From contig NZ_CAXUQH020000001.1 in NCBI RefSeq assembly GCF_964253085.1, forward strand, positions 5,518,001 to 5,582,000: DNA of 64,000 nt, written 5' to 3'. Below the pieces are notes generated by a model. The model saw only the letters and a program-made list of their open reading frames with translations, was not told where the DNA came from and made no database searches. A program made the position numbers and the translations under genes. Origin of the DNA: Paenibacillus_E sp964253085 (lineage in GTDB: Bacteria; Bacillota; Bacilli; Paenibacillales; NBRC-103111). This document shows positions 33,155 to 41,817 of this stretch, in pieces (the stretch's first letter is position 1; each line of letters begins with the position of its first letter).

Positions 33155-35831
33155 AATGTTTGTGGAAGGAAAAAGATGTCCAATCGGGATCGATGTGACA
33201 CGCCCTGCTTTCAGCTGGAGTTACAAATCCAGTCTTACTCGCTCGCAAATGCAAACTGCCTACCGGATCACAGTGTCAACCGCTGAAGAAAATGTGCAGC
33301 ACATCGTATGGGACAGCAGTAAAATAGCAAGCAGGAAAAACGTGCATATTTTATATGAAGGTCCTCCGCTTCAATCTCGCATTCGCTATTATTGGAAGCT
33401 TCAATTTTGGAATCAAGACGATCAGATGGAAGAAAGCCCGGCTTCGTTTTGGGAAATGGGACTTATTCATGAGTCTGATTGGGCAGCTCGCTGGATTGGA
33501 GAACCTATTGGAGAGTCGCTCAAACGTATGGCGCTTCCGCTGTTCCGATATGAATTCAAACTAGTGAAAAGGGTGAGAAGAGCAAGAGCTTACATCTGCG
33601 GTTTGGGACAATACGAGCTTCGCTTAAACGGAAACAAAGTCAGCGATCATGTGCTAACACCGGGGTGGACAAACTTTGACAATACCTGCCTATACAACGT
33701 CTACGATGTGACGGATTTAATGAATACAGGCACCAATGCGGTTGGTGTTATGCTCGGTAATGGATTTTTCAATGTCACGGGTGGCCGTTACACGAAATTC
33801 AAACGTTCCTTCGGTACCCCCAAATGCTTGGTACAGCTTGAAATCACCTATACCGACGGTTCAACGGTTGCAATAACCAGTAATCAGGACTGGCGTATCG
33901 CAGAAGGACCTATCACCTTTTCATGCATCTATGGGGGTGAGGACTATGATGCTCGCCGTAATCAATCGGGTTGGGATCTGCCCGGTTACACGGAAAGCGA
34001 TGATTGGAGATACGCAGCCGAAGTTGTTCCTCCTCTTGGGAAGCTTAAATCGGAAGCACTTTCTCCAATGAAAGTAATGCAGTCCTTTAAACCATTGAGC
34101 ATAACGCAACCTAGTCCAGGCGTATACGTGGCGGATTTCGGGCAAAACTTTGCAGGATGGGTTGAAATATCAATCAGGGGTCAGAAGGATTCTAAGGTAA
34201 CTCTATCTCCGGCAGAACTGTTGAAGGAAGACGGTACCGCCAATCAAAAGTGGACTGGATCCCCTTACAGGTTTTCCTATATCCTAAATGGAGAGGGAGA
34301 GGAAATCTGGTCGCCTCGTTTCAGCTATTACGGTTTTCGTTATGTACAAATCGAAGGCGCTATTCCTGTCGATTCGTCCACTCCCCTCTCAGAGATTCCT
34401 TCACTGATCCGCTTGGAGGGACAAATGATCTATCCAGATACGGGATTATCAGGTCATTTCGAATGCTCGGATGTTATGTTGAACCGGACGCACGAAATGA
34501 TTAATCAAGCGATTCTGAGCAATATGAAAAGTCTTTTTACGGATTGTCCGCATCGAGAAAAGCTCGGATGGTTGGAGCAAATCCATTTGATGGGTCCCTC
34601 TGTGGCATTCAATTATCAGGTAGAAGCCTTGTTAACGAAAGTAATGGAAGATATCAGAGATACCCAACTGCCGAACGGAATGGTGCCGACGACGGCACCT
34701 GAATATGTTGTATTTTCCGATAAATGGCGCTGCTTCCGTGATTCTGTTTCTTGGGGTGGTGCGTACGTGTTGACAGGCTGGAACCTGTTTCGACTGTACG
34801 GCAATACTCGGATCTTAACCGAGCATTACGACGGTATGAAAGTGTACATCGATTATGTGACGGAGAGCTCCGATCATTTAATCGTCCATCAAGGGCTTGG
34901 AGATTGGTATGATGTTGGGGAAAATGGACCTGGTTTCGCCCAAAACACACCTGTCCCCCACACGGAAACAGCCATGTATTATCATATCGTTGATGTTTTT
35001 GTGCAAATAGCAAACTTGTTAAACAACAAGCAGGACGTCATCAACTACATTAACTTACGGGATAAGATCAAATCGGCGTTTAATAACGCATTTTACAACC
35101 GGGAAACTTCCCGATATGCCACTGGCAGTCAAACCTCCAACGCCATGCCGCTTTCATTTGGACTTGTGGATGATCCCTTTAAGGAAACCGTACTCACTCA
35201 TTTAATCGAAGACATACGTCTACATGGTTATCATACAACTGCTGGTGATGTGGGGCATCGTTATGTGCTGCTTGCCCTCGCGCAGAATGGCCGTTCGGAC
35301 ATCATTTACAAAATGACTCGACAAACGGATCATCCAAGCTACGGCTATCAAATCGTACATGGCGCAACGACATTAACGGAAGCCTGGGACGGTCCAACTG
35401 TCGGCAAATCACAAAACCATTTTATGCTCGGTCATTTGGAAGAATGGTTTTACGCCGGCTTAGCCGGAATCGATTATCGATATGACCCCGATTTCCAAAG
35501 CTTTAAGTTGACGATTAAACCGTCGATACCTGGTGGCTTGGATGAAGTCAAGGTTGAGCACCGGTTGCCTGTCGGATCTATGGGTGTTGAATGGAAACGC
35601 TATAATCAAACTCAGTTGGCGTTAAACGTGAGTATTCCTGCAAACTGTACGGCTGATGTCTATGTCCCTGCATTTGCCATGGATATGATTACAGAAAACG
35701 GTTCAAGGATTGAAGCAGCCTCAGGCATCGAAATCATCGGTTATGAAGCTGGATATGCCGTACTTCGCGTTACTTCAGGACATTACCAATTTGTAAGCGA
35801 AGTCGCAGACCTACCCTCTGAGCGAAGTTAG
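33141..35831 (+). CDS. GH78 alpha-L-rhamnosidase, divergent active-site motif
   Basis: An 896-residue GH78 protein: N-terminal beta domains (MFVEGKRCPIGIDVTRPAFS, ARAYICGLGQYELRLNGNKV, LTPGWTNFDNTCLYNVYDVT) then the catalytic barrel and a C-terminal sandwich. Where the GH78 at 22,903 has DCPQRDERLGWTGD, this one has TDCPHREKLGWLEQIHLMG, so a Glu replaces the usual Asp position; this marks a different GH78 subgroup. Other landmarks are VSWGGAYVLTGWNLFRLYG, LGDWYDVG and GATTLTEAWDGP. No signal peptide is present. The true start is the ATG at 33,141, 9 bases after AAAGGAG, although the frame stays open from 32,967. It forms a two-gene plus-strand unit with the propeller glycosidase and ends at a strong terminator. 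Confidence 0.94.
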   Translation: MQLDEMFVEGKRCPIGIDVTRPAFSWSYKSSLTRSQMQTAYRITVSTAEENVQHIVWDSSKIASRKNVHILYEGPPLQSRIRYYWKLQFWNQDDQMEESPASFWEMGLIHESDWAARWIGEPIGESLKRMALPLFRYEFKLVKRVRRARAYICGLGQYELRLNGNKVSDHVLTPGWTNFDNTCLYNVYDVTDLMNTGTNAVGVMLGNGFFNVTGGRYTKFKRSFGTPKCLVQLEITYTDGSTVAITSNQDWRIAEGPITFSCIYGGEDYDARRNQSGWDLPGYTESDDWRYAAEVVPPLGKLKSEALSPMKVMQSFKPLSITQPSPGVYVADFGQNFAGWVEISIRGQKDSKVTLSPAELLKEDGTANQKWTGSPYRFSYILNGEGEEIWSPRFSYYGFRYVQIEGAIPVDSSTPLSEIPSLIRLEGQMIYPDTGLSGHFECSDVMLNRTHEMINQAILSNMKSLFTDCPHREKLGWLEQIHLMGPSVAFNYQVEALLTKVMEDIRDTQLPNGMVPTTAPEYVVFSDKWRCFRDSVSWGGAYVLTGWNLFRLYGNTRILTEHYDGMKVYIDYVTESSDHLIVHQGLGDWYDVGENGPGFAQNTPVPHTETAMYYHIVDVFVQIANLLNNKQDVINYINLRDKIKSAFNNAFYNRETSRYATGSQTSNAMPLSFGLVDDPFKETVLTHLIEDIRLHGYHTTAGDVGHRYVLLALAQNGRSDIIYKMTRQTDHPSYGYQIVHGATTLTEAWDGPTVGKSQNHFMLGHLEEWFYAGLAGIDYRYDPDFQSFKLTIKPSIPGGLDEVKVEHRLPVGSMGVEWKRYNQTQLALNVSIPANCTADVYVPAFAMDMITENGSRIEAASGIEIIGYEAGYAVLRVTSGHYQFVSEVADLPSERS

Positions 35832-35837
35832 TCCAAC

Positions 35838-35887
35838 AAAAAAGAGCTGTCGTCACATGTATTACTACATGGTGAGCAGCTCTTTTT
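35838..35887. terminator. Bidirectional rho-independent terminator
   Basis: AAAAAGAGCTG and CAGCTCTTTTT form the base of a long hairpin with inner pairing of CACATGTA and TACATGGTG. It has A residues on one side and T residues on the other, so it can end both the plus-strand GH78 gene and the minus-strand GH95 gene that converge here. Confidence 0.9.
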
Positions 35888-35897
35888 CTATACGCAT

Positions 35898-38186
35898 TTA
35901 TGGATGGATCGACTCAATCTCATAAGCCATACCTGAATTTGTGTTAAACACGACCACTTGATCGTTTATCGATACATCTTTCAAGGGTTCAACCCCAACT
36001 ATACGAACTTCGTCACTGGTCCTAAGACGACAAATACCTCCAAGCAGCGAACGTACCGCTGCACTTTCGAGTTTTCCGCTCTTCCACTTGATATCTACCT
36101 CAAAGCCCCCACGTGCCCTTAATCCCTTCACTTCTCCGTCAGACCATGCCACCGGCAGCGCCGGCAGCAAGTGAAGCTCACCCGTATGACTTTGCAGCAG
36201 CATTTCCACGATGCCGGCAGTTCCCCCGAAGTTGCCGTCAATTTGAAACGGCGGGTGGTTATCCAGCAGGTTCGGCAGCGTCGATTTGCTTAACAACGCC
36301 ATGATGTTCTCGTAGGCTGCTTCGCCGTCTTCCAAACGAGCCCAGAAATTAATGATCCACGCTCGACTCCAACCAGTATGCCCGCCTCCGTTCGCAAGTC
36401 GGCGCTCCAGTGTTTTGCGCGCAGCCTCAGCCAGATCAGGTGTCCCCCTGACAGTCACTTGATTGCCAGGATGAAGGGCGAACAAATGAGAGATATGCCG
36501 ATGCCCAGCCTTCTTCTCTTCGTAGTCCTCCAGCCATTCTTGAAGTTGACCGTAACGGCCGATTTTCGGTTCTGGAAGCCGGCTGCGGACATATATCCAT
36601 TCTTCCCGCAGGGAATCTTCTGTTTCCAACAATTCGCTTGCCCGAATACAAGCTGAGAATAAAGCATGTAGAATTTGATTATCCATTGACGGTCCCATCG
36701 TGAGACAGCCTCTTTCCCCACCCGGCATCACGTAGGTATTTTCCGGAGAAGCAGATGGACAGGTCACCAGCTTGCCGTCCGGCGTTTCCATTAAGTAGTC
36801 GAGGAAGAATAACGCCGATTCTTTCATCGTTTCATAAGCGCGCTGTAAGAATTCGAGGTCGCCGCTAAATTCGAAATGCTCCCACAGGTGCAAACACAGC
36901 CATGCTGCTCCCATCGGCCAGTACGTTGCTGGGATATAGATGTCCTGCGGTGCGGTATCTCCCCAAATATCTGTATTGTGATGTGCGACGAACCCTCTGC
37001 AGCCATACATGGTTTGCGCAGTTTTCCTTCCGCGCTCCCGCATTCGTTCAATAAGATCGAACAACGGCTCGTGGCACTCCGACAAATTACACGTTTCTGC
37101 TGGCCAATAGTTCATCTGTGCATTTATATTTATCGTATATTTGCTGTCCCATGGCGGCTCTATTTTATCATTCCATATCCCCTGTAAATTGGCGGGCAAG
37201 GAGCCAGGGCGGCTGCTGGAAATGAGCAAATACCGGCCATATTGAAAATAGAGCGGAATGATCCCGAAATCTTCGCTGCCTTCCCGAATTCGCTCCAACC
37301 TCTTGTCCGTCGGTAAATCAACTGCCTCTCCCACTCCGGATTGCAGCTTGAATGAAACTCGGTCATACAGACGTCCGAAGTCTTCTAGATGATCAACTTT
37401 CAACTGCGCGTACGTTTTCCCAGATGCTTCCTCCACCTGTCTTACGCATTGCGCCTTCGGATCATCGTAACGAAATGAGGTCGCTGCCGCCAAGTAAAGT
37501 GTCACACTGTCAGCTTGATCAATAATCAAATGCTCGCCGATCACACGGACGACACCTCCATGAGCTTCCGCGTGCAGCACTGCACAAAATTCGGAGCCGC
37601 CGCCGCCGCAATTGCCGCGAATCGCAATAGCGTGATCGGACAGCTTGCCAATTTGTTCCGCATACTTGTTTTTCTCGCCCCGCATAAGACGGGCGGTCAA
37701 GGATAATGCGCCGGGCGTATCTGCTTCTAGCCGAACCGTCAATACCTGATCGACGTGACTGGACAGCATCTCGCGTTGATAACGAATACCGCCCGTCTGG
37801 TAGGTTACGGAGGCTATCCCCGTACTTAAGTCAAGTTCACGGTGGTACTCTTCGATCACTCCGGAGTGCCCATCGAAGGCCATCGTCAAATCGGCAAGCG
37901 GCATATAATGGCGCTGCCCCTCTGGGACGCCGGAAAGTGCCATCACCGCAAGCTGCTCGGCATCGCGAATTCGCCCTTCCGTAATCCATTGGCGAATTTG
38001 CGGAAGATGCTCAAGAGCATCCGGATTGTTGCGTTCCTTCGGTCCTCCATACCAGACCGAATCCTCGTTCAGTTGAATCTTTTCCTTGGCAGCCTTGCCA
38101 AAAACCATACCTCCGAGCCTGCCGTTCCCAATTGGCAGTGCTTCGTTCCACTCGGAAGCCGGCTGCTGAAACCAAATTTTATCCAT
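35898..38186 (-). CDS. GH95 family glycosidase (alpha-L-fucosidase/galactosidase type), third copy
   Basis: A complete 762-residue GH95 enzyme: IWFQQPASEWNEALPIGNGR at the start, LNEDSVWYGGPKERNNPDAL, the catalytic segment NINAQMNYWPAETCNLSECH, GFVAHHNTDIWGDTAP, VTCPSASPENTYVMP, GHRHISHLFALHPGNQV and GGHTGWSRAWIINFWARL, then LPALPVAWSDGEVKGLRARG. Residues expected for GH95 catalysis are kept. It is cytoplasmic by lack of a signal peptide. The start is the ATG at 38,186; GGGAGGTGG lies about 9-12 bases upstream, inside a small open frame that overlaps this start by 8 bases, so translation may be coupled. It ends 11 bases before the shared terminator. Among the three GH95 genes, this one lies behind an orphan binding-protein gene. 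Confidence 0.95.
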   Translation of the reverse strand: MDKIWFQQPASEWNEALPIGNGRLGGMVFGKAAKEKIQLNEDSVWYGGPKERNNPDALEHLPQIRQWITEGRIRDAEQLAVMALSGVPEGQRHYMPLADLTMAFDGHSGVIEEYHRELDLSTGIASVTYQTGGIRYQREMLSSHVDQVLTVRLEADTPGALSLTARLMRGEKNKYAEQIGKLSDHAIAIRGNCGGGGSEFCAVLHAEAHGGVVRVIGEHLIIDQADSVTLYLAAATSFRYDDPKAQCVRQVEEASGKTYAQLKVDHLEDFGRLYDRVSFKLQSGVGEAVDLPTDKRLERIREGSEDFGIIPLYFQYGRYLLISSSRPGSLPANLQGIWNDKIEPPWDSKYTININAQMNYWPAETCNLSECHEPLFDLIERMRERGRKTAQTMYGCRGFVAHHNTDIWGDTAPQDIYIPATYWPMGAAWLCLHLWEHFEFSGDLEFLQRAYETMKESALFFLDYLMETPDGKLVTCPSASPENTYVMPGGERGCLTMGPSMDNQILHALFSACIRASELLETEDSLREEWIYVRSRLPEPKIGRYGQLQEWLEDYEEKKAGHRHISHLFALHPGNQVTVRGTPDLAEAARKTLERRLANGGGHTGWSRAWIINFWARLEDGEAAYENIMALLSKSTLPNLLDNHPPFQIDGNFGGTAGIVEMLLQSHTGELHLLPALPVAWSDGEVKGLRARGGFEVDIKWKSGKLESAAVRSLLGGICRLRTSDEVRIVGVEPLKDVSINDQVVVFNTNSGMAYEIESIHP

Positions 38187-38292
38187 GAATTCGGTCCACC
38201 TCCCGCAGTACTTCGTCATGTATCTCTGTCAGCTCCACAAGATCTGTAATAAAGAGGCATAGGGGGACAGAGTCATTTGTTAACTTTTTCAT
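38179..38292 (-). CDS. Small open frame of 37 codons, possibly coupled to GH95 translation
   Basis: Not recognised. The frame begins MKKLTNDSVPLCLFITDLVE and ends EVLREVDRIHG. The ATG has AGAGGAG 7 bases upstream, as good a ribosome site as those of the flanking genes, and the stop TAA lies inside the first codons of the GH95 gene (8-base overlap). The GH95 Shine-Dalgarno lies within this frame. It may be a leader peptide, a real microprotein or the remnant of a longer gene. It is 64 bases downstream of the solute-binding protein gene and would be on the same message. Confidence 0.45.
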   Translation of the reverse strand: MKKLTNDSVPLCLFITDLVELTEIHDEVLREVDRIHG

Positions 38293-38356
38293 GAAGAATT
38301 CTCCTCTCTAATGAAATTGTTGGCGACCGAAACGAAGTTCAGGCCTAATGAATTCC

Positions 38357-39703
38357 CTACTTTTCAAATCCTGGGAGCAATTTGGATTTACCGTCTTTCT
38401 CATAGTTCGCAGAGAGTTCTTGTATCGTCTTATCCACATCGCCGCTGATGAAGAAATTTTGCAGTAATTTTTGGAAATCTGCAAATGTTGGCGTCAGACG
38501 GTTTTGCACATTGATCTTTGCCTTCCCGGCATCGATCATGTTTTTTACTGTCTGCTGCGCGGGATAAAGTTCACTCTTCGCATCAACAAAGATTGGAATA
38601 CTGGGCTGTATTTGGTAGTACACGTTCACCATCTCAGGTGAGATCATAAATTTAATAAGGTCAACTGCTTCTGCCGCATGCTTTGCTTTCACCGGAACCA
38701 TTAATTGGTTCGGAGGCGTAATCATCGCTGTCCCTACATCCGTTGCCGAGGGGAAAGGAAAGAAGCCGATGTGATCTGTTACAAATGACTTGCCAAATTT
38801 CTTCTCTAGCTGTGGAATTAAGCCATCGAGCATGAATGACATGGCGACTTTCCCTTCGCCTAATTTATTCTGCATGTCTTCATAGGTACCGGCAAGTACA
38901 TTTTCTTGATATAAGCCGAGGTCCTTCAATTCTTTATGTTTCTCAAATAAATCTTTCATTTCTGGAATGTTAGTAAGCTTCAATTCATTCGTCTCTAATT
39001 TCTTAATACCCTCATCTTTGACGACGGGGTCAACATTGGTTACCCACCCTGTGAGATAAAAAATTTGAGCAGGCCAGCCATCTTTTACACCTTCATAAAA
39101 AGGAGTTACACCTGCCCCTTTAATCTTCTTAGCGATCGTTAACAAATCTGCATAGTTTTTCGGGGGCTCAACACCGACATCTTTAAACACATCTTTGTTG
39201 TAGAACACACCGTACATACCGGTTGCGCCGAAAGGTACGCCAAAGATTTTGCCGGATGCCGTTGTCTGTGACTCTTTCATTGATGGAATGATTCGCTTCC
39301 AAACGTCAGCATCGCCGGACCATTCGCGAAGTGTTTCTTCCGCTCTTAGCTTCACGTATTGCTTAGTGCCCGGTTGCATGAGAAAGAGATCAGGAAAATC
39401 GCCCGTTGAGAATCGTGTCTTAATCATATTATCAAAATCCCCGCCAGGCAAAGCTTGCAGTTCAACTTTATTGCCCGATTTGGCTTCATACGATTTAAAG
39501 ATTTTATTGAAAGGAGTTGCATCTACTGTGTTGGCGATTACAAAAGTAAGTGTAACGGGACTTTTCGCTTTAACTAGTACGGGTGTACCACTTGCCGCAG
39601 TTGGCGACCTGTCTGTATTACTCATACTATTACCGCATCCCGCGACAGATAAAGTAATCAGACATGCCGCTGATACGCTTAGCACTGTTCTCGTTCTTCT
39701 CAT
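38357..39703 (-). CDS. Extracellular solute-binding lipoprotein, family 1 (orphan)
   Basis: A 448-residue lipid-anchored binding protein of a CUT1 sugar importer. The signal peptide VLSVSAACLITLSVAGC ends in a lipobox (V-A-G-C). The mature part has PVTLTFVIANTVDATPFNKI, TRFSTGDFPDLFLMQPG, FGVPFGATGMYGVFYNKDVF, a hinge PPKNYADLLTIAKKIKG and a lipoprotein-typical VALSFMLDGL-like segment. No permease or ATPase gene is next to it, so partner subunits must lie elsewhere. Start was placed at the ATG at 39,703 with GAGG 12 bases upstream; an ATG at 39,715 is too close to that site. A cre-like TGTAAGCGATGTCA is found at 39,747-39,760. Downstream are a small ORF and a GH95 gene, suggesting a fucose- or galactose-containing ligand. 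Confidence 0.92.
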   Translation of the reverse strand: MRRTRTVLSVSAACLITLSVAGCGNSMSNTDRSPTAASGTPVLVKAKSPVTLTFVIANTVDATPFNKIFKSYEAKSGNKVELQALPGGDFDNMIKTRFSTGDFPDLFLMQPGTKQYVKLRAEETLREWSGDADVWKRIIPSMKESQTTASGKIFGVPFGATGMYGVFYNKDVFKDVGVEPPKNYADLLTIAKKIKGAGVTPFYEGVKDGWPAQIFYLTGWVTNVDPVVKDEGIKKLETNELKLTNIPEMKDLFEKHKELKDLGLYQENVLAGTYEDMQNKLGEGKVAMSFMLDGLIPQLEKKFGKSFVTDHIGFFPFPSATDVGTAMITPPNQLMVPVKAKHAAEAVDLIKFMISPEMVNVYYQIQPSIPIFVDAKSELYPAQQTVKNMIDAGKAKINVQNRLTPTFADFQKLLQNFFISGDVDKTIQELSANYEKDGKSKLLPGFEK

Positions 39704-39746
39704 TGCTTTTACCATCCTCTTATAAATCACTTACAAACTAATTTAA

Positions 39747-39760
39747 TGACATCGCTTACA
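39747..39760 (-). promoter_or_regulatory. Candidate CcpA (cre) site before the orphan solute-binding protein
   Basis: The minus strand reads TGTAAGCGATGTCA, 12 of 14 matches to TGWAARCGYTWNCW. The sequence TTGTAAG(C/T)GAT occurs twice, 25 bp apart, between the nucleotidyltransferase stop and the binding-protein start, so a promoter or operator probably lies here. Confidence 0.35.
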
Positions 39761-39776
39761 AGTATCCTATTATGTA

Positions 39777-40592
39777 TTAACGATCACTGATGGGAGGCTC
39801 ACCATCTAACCAATTCCATTCGTTGTTTACGATAAAGCGGCTGACAGATTCATGCGGTGTTATTCCCCAATCATGGAAGGAACGAATGCACTCGATGAAT
39901 GCGCTTATCGTTTCCTTGTTCGGCATAGTCAGCATCGCATCTTGCAATTCCAAGTAAGATACTGGTTTGTCCTGTACCCTTTCCAACGTATTCATCATTG
40001 ATTTATGGCATGGGAAGAGTATTCGGTTATAAGTAAGAATTAATCGTCCTGCAAATAACGCAACTTGACTAACAGCATGCGATAATAAATATGTGTTGTT
40101 CAATACTAACGCTCGATCGGCAAAATATCCCCCATACAACTCCACTTGAGCAAAAAAGTCCTTGAAGTTTCTCTCCCGACTATCTTCCGGATATACGGAA
40201 ATACGACTAACAAGCTCATCCAAGTTGGGTATTCGAGAAAAGGCGACATAGGCTCCTTCAAATGAGGCACGAGTCGGCTCACTCCCCTTTTCTGCCGCCG
40301 CTTTCAGGAAATCATAATTGATAATTTTCCCGTCATAATAACCACCCTTGTAGTCACAACCCTCTTCTGCATAATAAAACAAATGATCCCGCTGTTTTCG
40401 GTCCTGGAAAGTCTCATCATTCACAACCAAATAACAATCAATATCTGAATCCTCGCGTGCGATTCCTTTAGCCACAGAGCCAGCAATAATCACAGCCAAG
40501 TACTCGGAATCCTGCCCAATCCGATTCACTAGATAGGTAATTGCTTTCTTGTGATGATCTCTGATTTCACTTTTCTGTACTTGCTCAGTCAT
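39777..40592 (-). CDS. Nucleotidyltransferase-domain protein
   Basis: A 271-residue protein with a minimal nucleotidyltransferase motif, VIIAGSVAKGIAREDSDIDCYLVV, where GS and the D-x-D pair form the metal/nucleotide site, followed by a helical C-terminal domain of about 150 residues. This layout is that of DNA polymerase beta-like transferases such as aminoglycoside or lincosamide nucleotidyltransferases and many uncharacterised relatives. No link to sugar metabolism is evident. The start is the ATG at 40,592 with GGGGAGGTG 7 bases upstream; an in-frame ATG at 40,610 lies before that site. It is 73 bases upstream of the solute-binding protein gene, but with candidate regulatory sequences between, so a common operon is not certain. 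The substrate is unknown. Confidence 0.85.
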   Translation of the reverse strand: MTEQVQKSEIRDHHKKAITYLVNRIGQDSEYLAVIIAGSVAKGIAREDSDIDCYLVVNDETFQDRKQRDHLFYYAEEGCDYKGGYYDGKIINYDFLKAAAEKGSEPTRASFEGAYVAFSRIPNLDELVSRISVYPEDSRERNFKDFFAQVELYGGYFADRALVLNNTYLLSHAVSQVALFAGRLILTYNRILFPCHKSMMNTLERVQDKPVSYLELQDAMLTMPNKETISAFIECIRSFHDWGITPHESVSRFIVNNEWNWLDGEPPISDR

Positions 40593-40790
40593 GGAGAAAC
40601 ACCTCCCCAAAAAGATTGGTTATTCTTACCTTACATCATTTTCGTTGTTAGATTGGGTGGTATTCATGACATATCTATAGGTGGAAAATGACAAAAGCTG
40701 AATTGTTTCCAAAAATACCCACAAAAAGAATATCATGAATAGTTCATTAGGTCTATTTCGAAAATAACTCGCGCTTTGCTTTTATGGAAA
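40593..40790 (-). promoter_or_regulatory. Upstream region of the nucleotidyltransferase gene with one TATAGG site
   Basis: No gene is seen. The plus strand carries CTATAGGTGG at 40,675-40,684, a single good match to the site repeated before three glycan operons; a degenerate second copy (GGGTGG) lies 24 bp away. No convincing -10 stands at the matching distance, so function is doubtful. Confidence 0.3.
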
Positions 40791-40820
40791 TAAAAAAAGT
40801 ATCATCGAAATGATGATACC
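40791..40820 (-). terminator. Rho-independent terminator after the AAC(3)-like gene
   Basis: A perfect 8-bp stem, GTATCATC with GATGATAC and a 5-base loop (40,799-40,819), is followed on the minus strand by seven T residues. It lies about 100 bases after the stop at 40,922. Confidence 0.9.
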
Positions 40821-40921
40821 TCGAATTAATGTATAATACCTCCGAACAACCCGAAAATGATGGTTTGCACTGCCCACACTTTTCCTTCTCATATTCGCCC
40901 CCTTAACGCTTTAGAGTCGTG

Positions 40922-41725
40922 CTATACTCTATTTTTCTCCATCCATTCAACTGCCCAGTCGACTAACGGTTTTTGCTTCATAAATCTTACATCAGCATTC
41001 CCAACTTTATGAATCTTGATATTTTTTTCTTTATCATATCCATTTCCTAACTTTACAAAATCTACGTCATCTACTGCTTGAGTAGTGTAAGTAACCCACT
41101 CTCTCTTTCCATCTTTGATTATCGCACTACTTTCATCAATAAATCTTTTAGTAGGAAAGTTTGCTCTAGTCTCAGCTAAATGTAGCGATGTATTTTTATC
41201 ATATCCGACTCCAATTAATAATACATATCCATCTAATTCATATAATTTATCTATTGGAGAGTTTTCACCAAAAATATTGCTTAAATCATGTTCTTTTGTA
41301 ATATATTCAGCATGTTTTCCTACTACTGCTATTGACCTCGCCGGGTGATCTGTCCTTTTTACTCCTGGCCACTTTCTAAACATTTCAGCTACGATACCCA
41401 TTCCAATTGCGGGGGTAATTTCTTTATCATATGCAGGCCAATTTTCACGAATTATAGGCCACCATTCTTGTGGTATTTCCCCATGAACTCCAATTGATGG
41501 ATCAAGATTTTTCCACGTTTGAGACGGCATCATTAAAGTTCCTTCTACTCCCACTATTTCTAGGAGTAAGGTTATTAACGTTTCAGCGCCTCCTACAACA
41601 TATCCCAGACTATTTAACGAAGTATGAACAAATATGGTCTGCCCTTCTGTTAAACCGCAGTTTTTAAACTGTGTGATTAAATCGTCTTTAGTTAATATCA
41701 CTCTGGTTTCTATTTTTTCAGTCAT
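40922..41725 (-). CDS. AAC(3)-family aminoglycoside N-acetyltransferase-like protein
   Basis: A 267-residue protein of the AAC(3) fold, which transfers acetyl from acetyl-CoA to an amino group. Segments FVHTSLNSLGYVVGGAETLI, VGVEGTLMMPSQTW, GMGIVAEMFRKWPGVKRTDH (the family's acetyl-CoA and catalytic region), PARSIAVVGKHAEYI and VLLIGVGYDKNTSLHLAE are all typical. Start is the ATG at 41,725 with GGAGA 8 bases upstream; the frame stays open to 41,839 but overlaps the neighbouring GH13 gene. The gene is visibly richer in A+T than the genes on both sides and has its own terminator, which suggests arrival by transfer or a separate history. Members on Paenibacillus and Bacillus chromosomes do not all confer resistance, so activity on antibiotics is uncertain. 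Confidence 0.92.
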   Translation of the reverse strand: MTEKIETRVILTKDDLITQFKNCGLTEGQTIFVHTSLNSLGYVVGGAETLITLLLEIVGVEGTLMMPSQTWKNLDPSIGVHGEIPQEWWPIIRENWPAYDKEITPAIGMGIVAEMFRKWPGVKRTDHPARSIAVVGKHAEYITKEHDLSNIFGENSPIDKLYELDGYVLLIGVGYDKNTSLHLAETRANFPTKRFIDESSAIIKDGKREWVTYTTQAVDDVDFVKLGNGYDKEKNIKIHKVGNADVRFMKQKPLVDWAVEWMEKNRV

Positions 41726-41817
41726 TTTTATTCTCTCCACCTCGTTCGTGATATTTTGCAAAATAAATTGTCCAGACTTATGGGTACTAGGTGTACGAGT
41801 CTTATATATTTTAATAT

